This document shows, piece by piece, positions 23,118-34,378 of a DNA stretch of 64,000 nt. The DNA comes from Cellulomonas sp. 73-92 (GTDB taxonomy: Bacteria; Actinomycetota; Actinomycetes; Actinomycetales; Cellulomonadaceae), in contig NZ_MKTH01000014.1 of assembly GCF_001898175.1 (NCBI RefSeq), forward strand, positions 62,850 to 126,849, written 5' to 3'. Numbering within the stretch: the first letter of the stretch is position 1; the number at the start of each line of letters is the position of its first letter. The notes under the pieces are model-generated. The model saw only the letters and a list, made by a program, of their open reading frames with translations. It was not told the DNA's origin and did no database searches. A program made the position numbers and the translations under genes.

Positions 23118-24241
23118 CGAGCCGCCTCGGCGACGGCGGCATCGAGACCGGACCGCACGCTGTCGCGCAGCTCCTGCCACGACGCGACGAACTTGTCGAC
23201 GCCCTCGGACTCCAAGGTCTCCGTCACCTCGTCGAACGAGATGCCGAGCGCCTCGACGCCGGCGATGGCGGCGGCGGCCTCGTTGGCCCTACCGGTGACG
23301 GTGTCCCGGCCGACGTCCCCGTGGTCGTCCACCGCCTCGAGCGTCGCCTCCGGCATGGTGTTGACCACACCGCGCACGACGAGCTCCTCGACGTACTTGG
23401 TGTCCGGGTAGGCCTTGTCCTTGACGCCCGTGGAGGCCCAGAGGGGTCGCTGCGGGCGGGCGCCCGCCGCCGCCAGCGCCGCCCAGCGCGGCGTGCCCAC
23501 GACCGCCTCGTACGCGGCGTAGGCGAGCCGGGCGTTCGCCACGCCGGTCGTGCCGCGCAGCCGCGCCGCCTCGGGCGTGCCGAGCGAGTCGAGCCGGGGG
23601 TCCACCGCCGTGTCGACGCGGGAGACGAAGAACGACGCCACGGACCCGATCGGCGCCAGGTCGACCCCGGCGGCCTGCGCCTGCTCCAGGCCGGTGAGGA
23701 AGGCGTCCATCACCTGCCGGTACCGCTCGATGGAGAAGATCAGCGTGACGTTGACGCTGATCCCCTCGGCGAGGGCGGCCGTGATGGCCGGCAGTCCCTC
23801 GACGGTGGCCGGGATCTTGATGAAGAGGTTCGGGCGCCCGACCTCGGCCCACAGGGCCCGGGCGGAGGCGATCGTGCCCGCCGTGTCGTGGGCGAGGCCC
23901 GGCTCGACCTCGATCGACACGCGACCGTCGACCGTGCCCGAGCGGTCGTAGGCCGGGCGCAGCACGTCGCACGCCTCGCGCACGTCGTCCGTGGTGATGC
24001 GGAGCACCGCCTCGTCGAGCGAGGCGCCCGCGGCCGCCAGCTCCGCGAGCTGGTCGGCGTAGGCGGCGCCGTGCGAGAGCGCCTTCGCGAAGATCGTCGG
24101 GTTCGACGTCACGCCGACGACGCCGCGCTCGGCGAGCTTCGCGAGCCCGCCGGAGCGCGTGCGCTCACGTGAGAGGTCGTCGAGCCATACCGCCACGCCG
24201 GCGTCCGCCAGGCGGCGCAGGGGGCTGTCCTGGGAAGTCAT
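23114..24241 (-). CDS. tal: transaldolase
   Basis: 375-residue TIM-barrel enzyme transferring dihydroxyacetone units between sugar phosphates. [13 protein letters not shown] near residue 45 and the Schiff-base lysine in [16 protein letters not shown] identify it as the longer bacterial transaldolase class. A strong hairpin separates it from tkt upstream, while its stop overlaps the zwf start, so it is coupled to the downstream genes. Confidence 0.97.
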   Translation of the reverse strand: MTSQDSPLRRLADAGVAVWLDDLSRERTRSGGLAKLAERGVVGVTSNPTIFAKALSHGAAYADQLAELAAAGASLDEAVLRITTDDVREACDVLRPAYDRSGTVDGRVSIEVEPGLAHDTAGTIASARALWAEVGRPNLFIKIPATVEGLPAITAALAEGISVNVTLIFSIERYRQVMDAFLTGLEQAQAAGVDLAPIGSVASFFVSRVDTAVDPRLDSLGTPEAARLRGTTGVANARLAYAAYEAVVGTPRWAALAAAGARPQRPLWASTGVKDKAYPDTKYVEELVVRGVVNTMPEATLEAVDDHGDVGRDTVTGRANEAAAAIAGVEALGISFDEVTETLESEGVDKFVASWQELRDSVRSGLDAAVAEAAR

Positions 24242-24264
24242 GATCCTGCCCCTTCCGTGGAACC

Positions 24265-24291
24265 CGGCCGGGCGGAGATCCCGCCCGGCCG
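24265..24291 (-). terminator. hairpin between tkt and tal
   Basis: CGGCCGGGCGG (24265-24275) and CCGCCCGGCCG (24281-24291) form a perfect 11-bp stem with a 5-nt loop in the 64-nt gap between tkt and tal. It may attenuate or partly terminate tkt transcription, or stabilise mRNA ends, within an otherwise continuous operon. Confidence 0.65.
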
Positions 24292-24305
24292 TGGGGCGCG
24301 GCCAC

Positions 24306-26423
24306 CTACGCGGCGCCGCCCCTCGTCTCCGCGAGCGACGAGCGCGCGGCCGCCGCGACGGCGTCGGCCGTGATCCCGTACTCCCGGTACAAGGTCTCGT
24401 AATCCGCGGAGGCGCCGAAGTGTTCCAGGCTGACCGCTGTGCCGTGCGCGCCGAGGTACTTGTGCCACGACAGGGCGATGCCGGCCTCGACGCTGACGCG
24501 CGCCGGGACGGACGCGGGCAGCACCGACTCGCGGTAGGCCTCGTCCTGCTCGTCGAACCACTCGAGGCAGGGCGCCGAGACGACGCGGGTCGCGATGCCC
24601 TCGGCCTCGAGCGCGGTGCGCGCCTCGACCGCGAGCTGGACCTCCGAGCCCGTGCCGATGAGGATCACCTCCGGCCGGCCGCCGCTCGCCTCGAGCAGCA
24701 CGTAGGCGCCGCGCTCCAGGCCGTCGGCGGGTGCGAAGCCCTCCTCGCCGCGGGGGAACGTCGGCACGTTCTGCCGCGTGAGGATCAGGCCCACCGGGCC
24801 GCCCCGGCGCTCGAGCGTCGCCTTCCACGCGGCGGCCGTCTCGTTGGCGTCGGCCGGGCGGACGATCGACAGGTGCGGGATCGCCCGCAGCGCGGCCAGG
24901 TGCTCCACCGGCTGGTGCGTGGGGCCGTCCTCGCCGAGGCCGATCGAGTCGTGCGTCCAGACGTAGATCGTCGGGATGTCCATCAGCGAGGCCAGCCGCA
25001 CCGCGCCGCGCATGTAGTCGGAGAACTGCAGGAAGGTCCCGCCGTACGCCCGGGTCAGGCCGTGCAGCACGATGCCGCTGACGATCGCGCCCATGGCGTG
25101 CTCACGGATGCCGAAGTGCAGCGTGCGGCCGTACTCGTCGCCGGCGAACTCGGCGCTCGAGCGGTGGGCCGGCAGGAACGACGGCTCGCCCTTCATCGTC
25201 GTGTTGTTCGAGCCGGCAAGGTCGGCCGACCCGCCCCACAGCTCCGGGAGGACCGAGGCCAGGGCGGACAGCACGTTGCCGGAGGCGGCGCGCGTGGCGA
25301 CGTCCTTGCCGGCGGGGAACGTCGGCAGAGCGTCGGTCCAGCCCTCGGGCAGCTGGTGCGCCACGAGCCGGTCGAGGAGGGCGGCGCGGTCGGCGTGGGC
25401 CGAGCGCCACTCGTCGTACCCCCGCTGCCAGGCGGCGCGCTCGGTGGCGGCCCGCGCCGCCAGCCTGCCGCGCGTGTGCTCGATGACGGCGGGCTCGACG
25501 TCGAACGAGGCGTCCGGGTCGAAGCCCAGGATCTCCTTGAGCCCGCGCACGGCGTCCGTGCCCAGCTTCGAGCCGTGCGCCGCGTGGGACCCGGTCTTGC
25601 CCGGCGTGGGCCAGGCGATCAGGGTGCGCAGCGCGATGAATGTCGGGCGGTGCGTCTCGGCCTTCGCCGTCGCGATCGCCGCGGCCAGCGCGTCGACGTC
25701 CTCCCGGTACTCCGAGCCCGCGGTCCAGTCGACCTCGAGGGTCTGCCAGCCGTACGCCCGGTAGCGCGCGAGCGTGTCCTCGCCGAAGGCGATGACGGTG
25801 TCGCCCTCGATGGAGATCTTGTTGTCGTCCCAGACGACGATGAGGTTCCCGAGCTCCTGCGTGCCGGCGATCGACGAGGCCTCGCCCGAGATGCCCTCCT
25901 CGAGGTCGCCGTCGGAGGCGATGACCACCACGTGGTGGTCGAACGGGCTGGTGCCGGGCGCGGCGTCCGGGTCGAGCAGGCCGCGCTCGCGCCGGGCGGC
26001 CATCGCCATGCCGATCGCGGACGAGATGCCCTGGCCGAGCGGGCCGGTGGTGATCTCGATGCCCTTGGTGTGGCCGTACTCGGGGTGGCCGGGGGTCTTG
26101 GATCCCCAGGTGCGCAGCGCCTCGAGGTCCGCCAGCTCGAGGCCGAAGCCGCCGAGGTAGAGCTGGATGTACTGCGTCAGGCTGGAGTGCCCGGCGGACA
26201 GCACGAAGCGGTCGCGACCCAGCCACGCAGGGTCGGCCGGGTCGTGGCGCAGCACGTCCTGGTAGAGCAGGTACGCGAGCGGGGCGAGGCTGATGGCGGT
26301 GCCGGGGTGGCCGTTGCCCACCTTCTCCACCGCGTCAGCCGCGAGAACCCGGGCCGTGTCCACCGCCCGGAAGTCCAGATCGGTCCAGCCGACCGTGGTC
26401 GCCAGGGGAGCCTTCGCGTTCAC
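24306..26423 (-). CDS. tkt: transketolase
   Basis: 705-residue thiamine diphosphate enzyme moving two-carbon ketol units in the pentose phosphate pathway. The N-terminal [20 protein letters not shown], the ThDP motif [17 protein letters not shown] with its downstream Asn in VVWDDNKIS, and the pyrimidine domain motif [15 protein letters not shown] are intact. GTG 26423 gives the standard N-terminus. It is the promoter-proximal gene of the pentose phosphate operon and is divergent from ctaB. Confidence 0.97.
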   Translation of the reverse strand: MNAKAPLATTVGWTDLDFRAVDTARVLAADAVEKVGNGHPGTAISLAPLAYLLYQDVLRHDPADPAWLGRDRFVLSAGHSSLTQYIQLYLGGFGLELADLEALRTWGSKTPGHPEYGHTKGIEITTGPLGQGISSAIGMAMAARRERGLLDPDAAPGTSPFDHHVVVIASDGDLEEGISGEASSIAGTQELGNLIVVWDDNKISIEGDTVIAFGEDTLARYRAYGWQTLEVDWTAGSEYREDVDALAAAIATAKAETHRPTFIALRTLIAWPTPGKTGSHAAHGSKLGTDAVRGLKEILGFDPDASFDVEPAVIEHTRGRLAARAATERAAWQRGYDEWRSAHADRAALLDRLVAHQLPEGWTDALPTFPAGKDVATRAASGNVLSALASVLPELWGGSADLAGSNNTTMKGEPSFLPAHRSSAEFAGDEYGRTLHFGIREHAMGAIVSGIVLHGLTRAYGGTFLQFSDYMRGAVRLASLMDIPTIYVWTHDSIGLGEDGPTHQPVEHLAALRAIPHLSIVRPADANETAAAWKATLERRGGPVGLILTRQNVPTFPRGEEGFAPADGLERGAYVLLEASGGRPEVILIGTGSEVQLAVEARTALEAEGIATRVVSAPCLEWFDEQDEAYRESVLPASVPARVSVEAGIALSWHKYLGAHGTAVSLEHFGASADYETLYREYGITADAVAAAARSSLAETRGGAA

Positions 26424-26601
26424 CGCACCTCAATCCTTCCGGGCCGCTGCCCGGGTCGTCTCAGCCGCCGGGCCGGGGGATCCGCGAGCCGGGCGGGGCG
26501 CCCCGCGCGGGGGCACCTCACGTCACCTGCATGCCGAGCCTATATCCGGGCCTCGGGCCTCCGCCCGGGCGGCCCATCGGGACCGTCCTGCTCCTCCCAC
26601 C

Positions 26602-26625
26602 TGGGACGGAAGTCCCATGTACGAT
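26602..26625 (+). promoter_or_regulatory. palindrome and promoter upstream of ctaB
   Basis: TGGGAC (26602-26607), spacer GGAA and GTCCCA (26612-26617) form a perfect inverted repeat, followed directly by a -10-like TACGAT at 26620-26625. The palindrome covers the -35/spacer region, a classic repressor position. The repressor is not known. The start would lie near 26632, which rules out the upstream ATG at 26624 as ctaB start. Confidence 0.5.
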
Positions 26626-26674
26626 GGCCGGGCCGACGAAGTGTGACCGGTTCTCCGACGACGAACGGACAGGC

Positions 26675-27652
26675 GTGCGACTCTCCAGCCCGGTGGCCCC
26701 AGCGGCCTCGGCTGCGAGCCGCGCCGTCGTGCCGGTGCAGGCGCCGCCGGCCGCGGCCCGTCCTCGGGGCTGGCGCGCCACCGTGGGCGCGTACGTCGCG
26801 CTCACGAAGCCGCGCATCATCGAGCTGCTGCTCGTCACGACCGTGCCGACGATGGTGCTGGCCGCGCGCGGCCTGCCGTCCCTCGCCCTCGTGGCCGTGA
26901 CGCTCGTCGGCGGCGCCCTGGCGGCCGGGTCCGCCAACGTCCTCAACTGCTACCTGGACCGCGACATCGACGCGATGATGCACCGCACGCGCCGCCGGCC
27001 GACGGTGACGGGTGCCGTCAGCCCGAGGGCGACCCTCGTCTTCGGCGTCGTGCTGGGGGTCGTGGCCCTGGCGATGCTGTGGTTCGCCGTCAACCCGATC
27101 TCGGCGATGTTCGCGGCGGGCGCGATCGCGATCTACGTGGTCGGCTACACGATGCTGCTCAAGCGGCGGACCTCGCAGAACATCGTCTGGGGCGGCGCGG
27201 CGGGCTGCATGCCCGTGCTCATCGGGTGGTCGGCTGTCACGGGCGGGGTGTCGTGGTCGGCGCTCCTGCTGTTCGGGGTCGTCTTCTTCTGGACACCGCC
27301 GCACTACTGGCCGCTGTCGATGAAGTTCCGTGCCGACTACCAGGCCGCGGGCGTGCCCATGCTGCCGGTGGTGCGCCGGGACGCGCAGGTCGCCGCCCAG
27401 ATGGTCGGGTACGCGCTGGCGATGGTCGCGTGCTCGCTGCTGCTGGCGCCGGTCGCGGGCATGACCTGGGTCTACGCGGTCGCCGCGGCGGCGCTCGGGC
27501 TCTGGTTCCTCGGCTCGTGCCTATCGCTGCTGCGGCAGGCGCGCGACCCCGAGCACCACAAGGTGCGGGCCATGCGGGTGTTCCACCACTCGATCACGTA
27601 CCTGACCCTGCTGTCCGTGGCGGTCGTCGTCGACGTCTTCCTGCCGCTGTAG
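26675..27652 (+). CDS. ctaB: protoheme IX farnesyltransferase (heme O synthase)
   Basis: 325-residue UbiA-superfamily membrane enzyme that adds a farnesyl group to protoheme to make heme O for the cytochrome oxidase. The first Asp-rich motif [19 protein letters not shown], the loop [19 protein letters not shown] and [18 protein letters not shown] are intact, with about nine membrane helices. GTG 26675 is preferred over ATG 26624, which overlaps the -10 element. The divergent ctaB/tkt arrangement is conserved in actinobacteria. The start is less certain than the identity. Confidence 0.95.
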   Translation: MRLSSPVAPAASAASRAVVPVQAPPAAARPRGWRATVGAYVALTKPRIIELLLVTTVPTMVLAARGLPSLALVAVTLVGGALAAGSANVLNCYLDRDIDAMMHRTRRRPTVTGAVSPRATLVFGVVLGVVALAMLWFAVNPISAMFAAGAIAIYVVGYTMLLKRRTSQNIVWGGAAGCMPVLIGWSAVTGGVSWSALLLFGVVFFWTPPHYWPLSMKFRADYQAAGVPMLPVVRRDAQVAAQMVGYALAMVACSLLLAPVAGMTWVYAVAAAALGLWFLGSCLSLLRQARDPEHHKVRAMRVFHHSITYLTLLSVAVVVDVFLPL

Positions 27653-27662
27653 CCTCGCGTCC

Positions 27663-28634
27663 ATGCCGGACGACGGCGCCCTCGGGCAGGCGTTGGACGC
27701 GTACCTCGCCCACCTCGACGTCGAGCGGGGCCTGTCCGTCAACACCCTGGCGGCGTACCGACGGGACCTGTCGCGGTACGTCGACTTCCTCGTCGCACGA
27801 GGCATAGGCACTCCGGCGGCGGTCGTCGAGCGGGACGTCGAGGACTACGTCCTCGCGGTGCGCACCGGCGCCGACGGACGCGCCGCGCTGTCGGCCTCGT
27901 CGGCCGCCCGCGGCGTGGTGGCGATCCGCGGCTGGCACCGCTTCTGCGTGCCCGAGGGGCTCGCCGCCCAGGATCCGGCGCGCGAGGTCCATCCGCCGGC
28001 CCGGCCGAAGCGGCTGCCCAAGGCGCTGTCGGTCGACGACGTCCGGCGCCTCCTGGAGGACGGCGTGCCGAGCGACGGGCCCGTCCCGCTGCGCGACCGC
28101 GCGCTGCTCGAGCTGCTCTACTCCACCGGCGCGCGGATCTCCGAGGCCGTCGGCCTCGACGTCGACGACATCGACCTGACGCCGGGCGAGGGTGCGGTGC
28201 GCCTGTTCGGCAAGGGCAGCAAGGAGCGCATCGTCCCCGTCGGCTCGTACGCCGGCCAGGCGGTCGAGGCGTACGTGGTGCGCGCCCGGCCCGCGCTGGC
28301 GGCCGCCGGCCGGGGGACCCCGGCGCTGTTCCTCAACGTGCGCGGCGCCCGGCTGTCCCGGCAGTCGGCGTGGGCCGTGCTGCGCTCGGCGGCGGACCGG
28401 GCCGGCCTGGCCGCAGCGGCCCACGTGTCGCCGCACACCCTGCGGCACTCGTTCGCGACGCACCTGCTGCAGGGGGGCGCCGACATCCGCGTGGTGCAGG
28501 AGCTGCTGGGCCACGCCTCCGTCACGACGACGCAGATCTACACGATGGTGACGCCGGACCTGCTGCGCGAGGTCTACATCGCCAACCATCCGCGCGCGAC
28601 CTCGTCGCGCACCGGCCAGTCGACCGGGCGCTGA
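27663..28634 (+). CDS. xerD: site-specific tyrosine recombinase XerD
   Basis: 323-residue tyrosine recombinase that resolves chromosome dimers at dif. The N-terminal SAM-like domain ([23 protein letters not shown]) precedes the catalytic domain with all key residues: Arg in STGARISE, Lys in [24 protein letters not shown] and the nucleophile Tyr in [10 protein letters not shown]. It is the housekeeping protein, with neighbours parA-scpA-scpB, rather than a mobile-element integrase. It follows ctaB by 10 nt. Confidence 0.95.
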   Translation: MPDDGALGQALDAYLAHLDVERGLSVNTLAAYRRDLSRYVDFLVARGIGTPAAVVERDVEDYVLAVRTGADGRAALSASSAARGVVAIRGWHRFCVPEGLAAQDPAREVHPPARPKRLPKALSVDDVRRLLEDGVPSDGPVPLRDRALLELLYSTGARISEAVGLDVDDIDLTPGEGAVRLFGKGSKERIVPVGSYAGQAVEAYVVRARPALAAAGRGTPALFLNVRGARLSRQSAWAVLRSAADRAGLAAAAHVSPHTLRHSFATHLLQGGADIRVVQELLGHASVTTTQIYTMVTPDLLREVYIANHPRATSSRTGQSTGR

Positions 28635-28647
28635 ACCCCTGCTCCGG

Positions 28648-28653
28648 TAGGTT
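28648..28653 (+). promoter_or_regulatory. -10 element of the parA-scpAB operon
   Basis: TAGGTT at 28648-28653 lies 7 nt before the GTG of the ParA-like gene, with no Shine-Dalgarno sequence, so the operon mRNA is probably leaderless. Confidence 0.55.
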
Positions 28654-28660
28654 TGCCCGC

Positions 28661-29518
<858 letters not shown>

Positions 29519-30352
29519 GGCGGACGAGCCGGGTCCCGTCGGCACCACGGGGTTCGACGTCCACCTCGACGTGTTCGAGGGCCCGTTCGACCTCCTGCTC
29601 GGCCTCATCGCCAAGCACCGGCTCGACATCACCGAGGTCGCCCTGGCGCGGGTGACCGACGAGTTCATCGCGCACATCCGCGCGGCCGAGGGCGGCTGGG
29701 ACCTGGGGCAGGCGTCGGAGTTCCTGGTCGTCGCCGCCACCCTCCTCGACCTCAAGGCGGCCCGGCTGCTGCCGGCCGGGGAGGTCGAGGACGACGAGGA
29801 CCTCGAGCTGCTCGAGGCGCGCGACCTCCTGTTCGCCCGGCTGCTGCAGTACCGCGCGTACAAGCAGGTGGCGCGCGACCTCGGCACGCGGCTGGCCGAC
29901 GAGGCCAGGCACCGCCCGCGGGCGGTGGCGCTCGAGCCGCAGCTGGCGGCGCTGCTGCCCGAGCTGGTGTGGTCGCTCGGGCCCGACGAGCTCGCCGCGA
30001 TGGCCGCCCGGGCGCTGGCGCCGCGGCCGGTCCCGATGGTCGACACCAGCCACATCCACGCGCCCGCGGTCAGCGTGCGCGAGCAGGCCGCCGTCATCGT
30101 CGAGCGGCTGCGCCGCGGGGGCACACTGACCTTCCGGTCGCTCGTGGGAGACGCCGGTTCGACGCTCGTCGTCGTCGCGCGGTTCCTCGCCGTGCTCGAG
30201 CTGTTCCGGGAGGCGGCGATCTCCTTCGAGCAGGCCGCGCCGCTCGCCGAGCTGACCATCCGCTGGACGGGTCCCGAGGACCACGTGATGCGCAGCAGCG
30301 ACTTCGACGAGGCGCCGGACCTGGCGCCCGACCAGACCGAGGAGACCGTGCC

Positions 30353-30982
30353 GTGAGCGAGCAGGACGAGCGGCCGCCCGCGGCCGACGAGCTGGCGTTC
30401 GACGTCGACGCGCTGCCGGGTGGTGCGCGCGCCACGATCGAGGCGGTCCTCATGGTGGCCGACGAGCCGATCCCGGCCGTGCGGCTGGCGGCCGTCCTCG
30501 CCGTGCCGACGTCGCGCGTCGAGGGTCTGCTCGCCGAGCTCGCCGCCGAGTACCGCGGCGCCGGCGGTGGCCCGGTGCGGGGCTTCGAGCTGCGGGAGGC
30601 GGGCGGTGGCTGGCGCATCTACTCCGCGCCGGCCTACGCCGAGGTCGTCGGGCGCTTCGTGCTGGACGGCCAGCAGGCCCGCCTGACCCAGGCCGCACTG
30701 GAGACGCTCGCCGTGGTCGCGTACCGCCAGCCGGTGACACGTGGCCAGGTGTCGGCGGTCCGCGGCGTCAACGTCGACTCGGTGGTGCGCACCCTGACGA
30801 GCCGTGGGCTCGTGGCCGAGGTGGGCACAGATCCGAGCACTGGTGCCGTCCTGTACGGGACCACGGGATACTTCCTGGAGCGGATGGGTCTCACGAGCTT
30901 GGACGAGCTGCCCCCGCTGGCGCCCTACCTGCCGGAGTTCGACGCTCTGGAGGGCGTCGAGCAGACCGGAGGAGACGCATGA
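30353..30982 (+). CDS. scpB: segregation and condensation protein B
   Basis: 209-residue winged-helix partner of ScpA. Tandem winged helices include IEAVLMVADEPIPAVRLAAVL and the signature LTQAALETLAVVAYRQPVTRGQVSAVRGVN, with GTTGYFLERMGLTSLDELPPLAPYLPE at the end. GTG 30353 overlaps the scpA stop; the stop overlaps the rluB ATG. The chain of 1-4 nt overlaps indicates strict translational coupling. Confidence 0.95.
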   Translation: MSEQDERPPAADELAFDVDALPGGARATIEAVLMVADEPIPAVRLAAVLAVPTSRVEGLLAELAAEYRGAGGGPVRGFELREAGGGWRIYSAPAYAEVVGRFVLDGQQARLTQAALETLAVVAYRQPVTRGQVSAVRGVNVDSVVRTLTSRGLVAEVGTDPSTGAVLYGTTGYFLERMGLTSLDELPPLAPYLPEFDALEGVEQTGGDA

Positions 30983-31770
30983 GTGGACAGGCCGGCCGCG
31001 GGAGCGGCCGGGGCGGCCGGGCGCAGCAGCGCGACGTGCACGACCCCGAGGGCATCCGGCTGCAGAAGGTGCTCGCCGCGGCGGGTGTCGCGTCGCGCCG
31101 CGCGTCGGAGGAGCTGATCCTCGCGGGCCGCGTGACGGTGGACGGCGTCGTGGTGCGCGAGCTGGGCGTCCGGGTCGACCCGGACAAGCAGGTGATCCAC
31201 GTCGACGGGGACCGGGTGCAGACGAACCCCGACCTGGTGACGCTGGCGTTCCACAAGCCCGAGGGCGTGCTCTCGACCATGAGCGACCCGGAGGGTCGCG
31301 AGACCGTCGCCGACTACATCCAGGAGCGCACCGAGCGGCTGTTCCATGTGGGCCGCCTCGACGTGGACTCCGAGGGCCTGCTGCTGCTGACGAACGACGG
31401 CGAGCTGGCCCAGCGGCTGACGCACCCCTCGTACGAGGTGCCGAAGACGTACCTGGTGGACGTCATCGGGCAGGTGCCGGCGAAGCTGGGGCCGCAGCTG
31501 CTGAAGGGCGTCGAGCTCGAGGACGGCCTGGTCAAGGTCGACGCCTACAAGATCGTCGACATGATCCCCGGCCAGAGCCTGGTGGAGGTCGTGCTGCACG
31601 ACGGCCGCAACCGCGTGGTCCGCCGCCTCTTCGAGGAGGTCGGCTTCCCGGTGATCCGGCTGGTGCGGACCAAGATCGGGCCGATCCGCCTCGGCGAGCT
31701 GAAGTCGGGCCGGACGCGCGTGCTCAGCCCGGCCGAGGTGGCGTCGCTCCAGCGGGCGGTGGGGTTGTGA
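30979..31770 (+). CDS. rluB: rRNA pseudouridine synthase RluB-like
   Basis: 263-residue RsuA/RluB-family enzyme modifying a uridine in 23S rRNA. A Gly/Arg-rich N-terminus of about 25 residues is followed by an S4 RNA-binding domain (IRLQKVLAAAGVASRRASEELI) and the catalytic domain with FHVGRLDVDSEGLLLLTND (catalytic Asp) and VVLHDGRNRVVRRLFEEVGFPV. The scpB-rluB order is conserved. ATG 30979 overlaps the scpB stop; the stop overlaps tyrA. Confidence 0.94.
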   Translation: MSGQAGRGSGRGGRAQQRDVHDPEGIRLQKVLAAAGVASRRASEELILAGRVTVDGVVVRELGVRVDPDKQVIHVDGDRVQTNPDLVTLAFHKPEGVLSTMSDPEGRETVADYIQERTERLFHVGRLDVDSEGLLLLTNDGELAQRLTHPSYEVPKTYLVDVIGQVPAKLGPQLLKGVELEDGLVKVDAYKIVDMIPGQSLVEVVLHDGRNRVVRRLFEEVGFPVIRLVRTKIGPIRLGELKSGRTRVLSPAEVASLQRAVGL

Positions 31771-32876
31771 CGGTCGCGACCAAGGGCCCGGTGCGCGTGG
31801 TCGGCACCGGGCTCCTCGGCGCGTCCGTCGGGCTGGCGCTGACGCGCGAGGGCCTCGAGGTGCAGCTGTCCGACCCGTCGCGCACCGCCCTGGCCCTCGC
31901 CCGGGACGTCGGCGCCGGGGTACCGGCGCGGCCCGACGACCCCGAGCCGGCGCTCGTCGTCGTGGCGGCGCCCCCGGACGTCACGGCCGACGTGGTGCGC
32001 GCGGAGCTGGCCGCCCACCCGCACGCGGTGGTCACCGACGTCGCCTCGGTCAAGGGGTACGTGCTGGAGGAGCTGCGCGCGGCCGGCGTCGACCTCGGCC
32101 GCTACGTCGGCTCCCACCCGATGGCGGGGCGCGAGCGGTCCGGGCCCTCGGCCGCGGTGCCGGACCTCTTCCTCGGGCGGCCGTGGGTCATCACCGACTC
32201 CGGCTCGTCGGACCCGGACGCGCTGCTGGCGGTCCGCTCGCTCGCCGTCGACCTGGGCGCGGTGCCCGTGAGCATGGAGGCGGCCGAGCACGATGCCGCG
32301 GTGGCGGCGGTCTCGCACCTGCCCCAGCTGGCCGCGAGCCTGGTCGCCGCGCGCCTGCGGGCGCTCGACGAGCCGGCCCTCGGCCTGGCCGGGCAGGGGC
32401 TGCGGGACATGACGCGCATCGCCGCGAGCGACCCGGCCCTGTGGACCTCGATCCTCGCCGCCAACGCGCTGGCCGTCCGGTCCGTCCTCGTCGCGCTGCG
32501 CGACGACCTCGACCGGGTGGTCGACGCCCTGACGAGCGCGGCGCTGGCCACCGGTCCCGAGGACGTCGCCCCCGGCGCGCTGGCGGCGATCGCGGACGCC
32601 ATCGCGGCGGGCAACGCCGGCCAGGCGCGGATCCCCGGCAAGCACGGCGGCCAGCACAAGGCGTACGCCGTGGTGACCGTCCTCGTGCCCGACCAGCCGG
32701 GGGAGCTGGCGCACCTGCTGACCGACGTCGGCGCCGCCGGCGTCAACCTCGAGGACCTGCGGATCGAGCACGCGGCGGGCCGCCCGGCGGGCATGGCGGC
32801 GATCTCGGTGCTGCCGGACCGGGAGGCGCACCTCGTCGACGCGCTGACGCAGCGTGGCTGGCGGCTGGTCCAGTGA
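31767..32876 (+). CDS. tyrA: prephenate dehydrogenase
   Basis: 369-residue tyrosine-pathway enzyme. The NAD(P)-binding VVGTGLLGASVGLAL opens the protein; TDVASVKG and GSHPMAGRERSG mark the active site, with SHLPQLAASLVAARL in the helical dimerisation domain. A C-terminal ACT domain (about 298-369, VLVPDQPGELAHLLTDVGAAGVNLEDLRI) suggests amino-acid feedback control, probably by tyrosine. GTG 31767 overlaps the rluB stop; the stop overlaps cmk. Prephenate versus arogenate preference is not visible. Confidence 0.93.
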   Translation: MTVATKGPVRVVGTGLLGASVGLALTREGLEVQLSDPSRTALALARDVGAGVPARPDDPEPALVVVAAPPDVTADVVRAELAAHPHAVVTDVASVKGYVLEELRAAGVDLGRYVGSHPMAGRERSGPSAAVPDLFLGRPWVITDSGSSDPDALLAVRSLAVDLGAVPVSMEAAEHDAAVAAVSHLPQLAASLVAARLRALDEPALGLAGQGLRDMTRIAASDPALWTSILAANALAVRSVLVALRDDLDRVVDALTSAALATGPEDVAPGALAAIADAIAAGNAGQARIPGKHGGQHKAYAVVTVLVPDQPGELAHLLTDVGAAGVNLEDLRIEHAAGRPAGMAAISVLPDREAHLVDALTQRGWRLVQ

Positions 32877-33574
32877 GCCTGGTCGTCGCGATCGACGGGC
32901 CCTCCGGGTCGGGCAAGTCGTCGGTGTCGCGCGCGGTGGCGCGCCGCCTGCACCTGGCGTACCTCGACACCGGTGCGATGTACCGGGCGGCGACGTGGTG
33001 GTGCCTGTCGGAGGGCATCGACCTGACGGACGCGGCGACGGTGGCCGACGAGGTGCGGCGGTTGCCGCTGGTCATGGGACTGGACCCGGCGCGGCCCACC
33101 GTCCACGTGGCCGGTGTCGACGTGGCCGTTCCCATCCGTGAGACGTGGGTGTCCGAGCAGGTCAGCGCGCTGTCGACGAACCTGTCGGTGCGGGCCGAGC
33201 TCGTCGCGCGGCAGCGCGGCCTGGTCGCGGCCGAACGCACGGCCGGCTTCTCGGCCGGTCGGGGCGTGGTGGCCGAGGGACGGGACATCACGACGGTCGT
33301 GGCGCCGGACGCCGAGGTCCGGGTGCTGCTGACCGCCAGCGCGTCGGCGCGGCTCGCTCGTCGGGCGCTCGAGGTGCACGGCGCGGCCGACGAGGCGGCG
33401 GTCGCGGCGACGAAGGACCAGGTGCTGCGGCGCGACGCCCGCGACGCGACGGTCGTCGAGTTCCAGCGGCCCGCCGACGGCGTCGTGCTCGTCGACTCCT
33501 CGGAGCTCGACCTGCAGCAGACGGTCCAGGCCGTCCTCGACGTGGTGGAGCGCCTCACCGGGCGGCGCGCGTGA
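32873..33574 (+). CDS. cmk: cytidylate kinase
   Basis: 233-residue (d)CMP kinase. The P-loop AIDGPSGSGKSSVSRAVAR begins at residue 6, then YLDTGAMYRA, the CMP-binding insert and the lid segment GRDITTVVAPDAEVRVLLTASASARLARR follow. A final conserved motif lies at LRRDARDATVVEFQRPADGVVLVDSS. GTG 32873 overlaps the tyrA stop, and the stop overlaps the acyltransferase start. Confidence 0.96.
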   Translation: MSLVVAIDGPSGSGKSSVSRAVARRLHLAYLDTGAMYRAATWWCLSEGIDLTDAATVADEVRRLPLVMGLDPARPTVHVAGVDVAVPIRETWVSEQVSALSTNLSVRAELVARQRGLVAAERTAGFSAGRGVVAEGRDITTVVAPDAEVRVLLTASASARLARRALEVHGAADEAAVAATKDQVLRRDARDATVVEFQRPADGVVLVDSSELDLQQTVQAVLDVVERLTGRRA

Positions 33575-34260
33575 CGGCGGAGCGGCCCGCCGGTTGGGTG
33601 CCGTCACCCGCGGGCCCCGCGTGGGCGCGCTGGATCGGCCGGTTCCTCGGCCGGGTGGTGTGGGACGCGCACGTGGTGGGCAAGGAGCGCGTCCCCGCGG
33701 TGGGCCCCGTGGTGCTGGCGGCCAACCACGTGACGCTCATCGACGGCCCGATCCTCATCGGCGTCGCGCCGCGGCCGCTGCACATCATCACCAAGCAGGA
33801 GCTGTTCCACGGACCGGTGGGGACGGTCCTCACCTGGGCGGGGCAGATCCCGGTGGACCGGGCGAGCGGGCGGGCGGCGCTGCAGTCCGGGCTCGGCGTG
33901 CTGCGGCGCGGCGGGGCCATCGGCATCTTCCCGGAGGGCAACCGCGGCCGTGGCACCGTCGAGGGCGTCCGCGCCGGCGCCGCGTGGCTGGGCGTGCACG
34001 GCGACGCGGCGATGGTGCCGGTAGCGATCCTCGGCACCCGCCTGACGGGGGAGTCGCTCGGGCACATCCCGGGGCTGCGCCGCCGCCTGTACGTCGAGTT
34101 CGGCGACCCGATCCGGCCCCCGGCCGAAGGGCCCGCGCGGGAGCGTATCGGCGCGACGAGCGAGCGGCTGCGCGACGCGATGGTGGCCCTCGTCGACGGC
34201 GCGCAGGCCCGCAGCGGCCTCGCCCTGCCGGCCGACGATCCCCGGAACCCCGCGGCGTAG
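33571..34260 (+). CDS. 1-acyl-sn-glycerol-3-phosphate acyltransferase family protein
   Basis: 229-residue PlsC-family acyltransferase. The HX4D catalytic motif appears as NHVTLIDGP (near residue 52), the second block as FPEGNRGRGTVEGVRAGAAWL and the third as VPVAILGT. It would acylate lysophosphatidic acid at the membrane. GTG 33571 overlaps the cmk stop, and the cmk-plsC-der order is common in actinobacteria. It is the last gene of the coupled operon before a 210-nt noncoding region with hairpins and repeats. Confidence 0.92.
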   Translation: MTAERPAGWVPSPAGPAWARWIGRFLGRVVWDAHVVGKERVPAVGPVVLAANHVTLIDGPILIGVAPRPLHIITKQELFHGPVGTVLTWAGQIPVDRASGRAALQSGLGVLRRGGAIGIFPEGNRGRGTVEGVRAGAAWLGVHGDAAMVPVAILGTRLTGESLGHIPGLRRRLYVEFGDPIRPPAEGPARERIGATSERLRDAMVALVDGAQARSGLALPADDPRNPAA

Positions 34261-34343
34261 CCCGCGCCACCCAGCGCGCAGCACGCGCCACCCCGTCGCC
34301 GGCACCCACCCCGGACAGGCGCCGAGCGCACAGTTCGTGCGCC

Positions 34344-34378
34344 AGATCGACGGTTCCGTGCACCGGAAGGGTCGATCT
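34344..34378 (+). terminator. hairpin between the PlsC-like gene and der
   Basis: AGATCGAC (34344-34351) pairs with GTCGATCT (34371-34378). Inside, TTCCG/CGGAA extends the helix after a 2x2 internal loop. A smaller GCGCAC/GTGCGC inverted repeat lies just upstream. Together they probably end the xerD-to-plsC operon. Confidence 0.55.

Noticed and set aside
26624..26626. ATG as the start of ctaB
   Set aside because: It overlaps the -10 element TACGAT at 26620-26625, so it would precede the transcript start.
27663..28634. Tyrosine recombinase as a sign of an integrated element
   Set aside because: It is XerD in its conserved place before parA-scpA-scpB, with no att repeats, tRNA boundary or phage genes.
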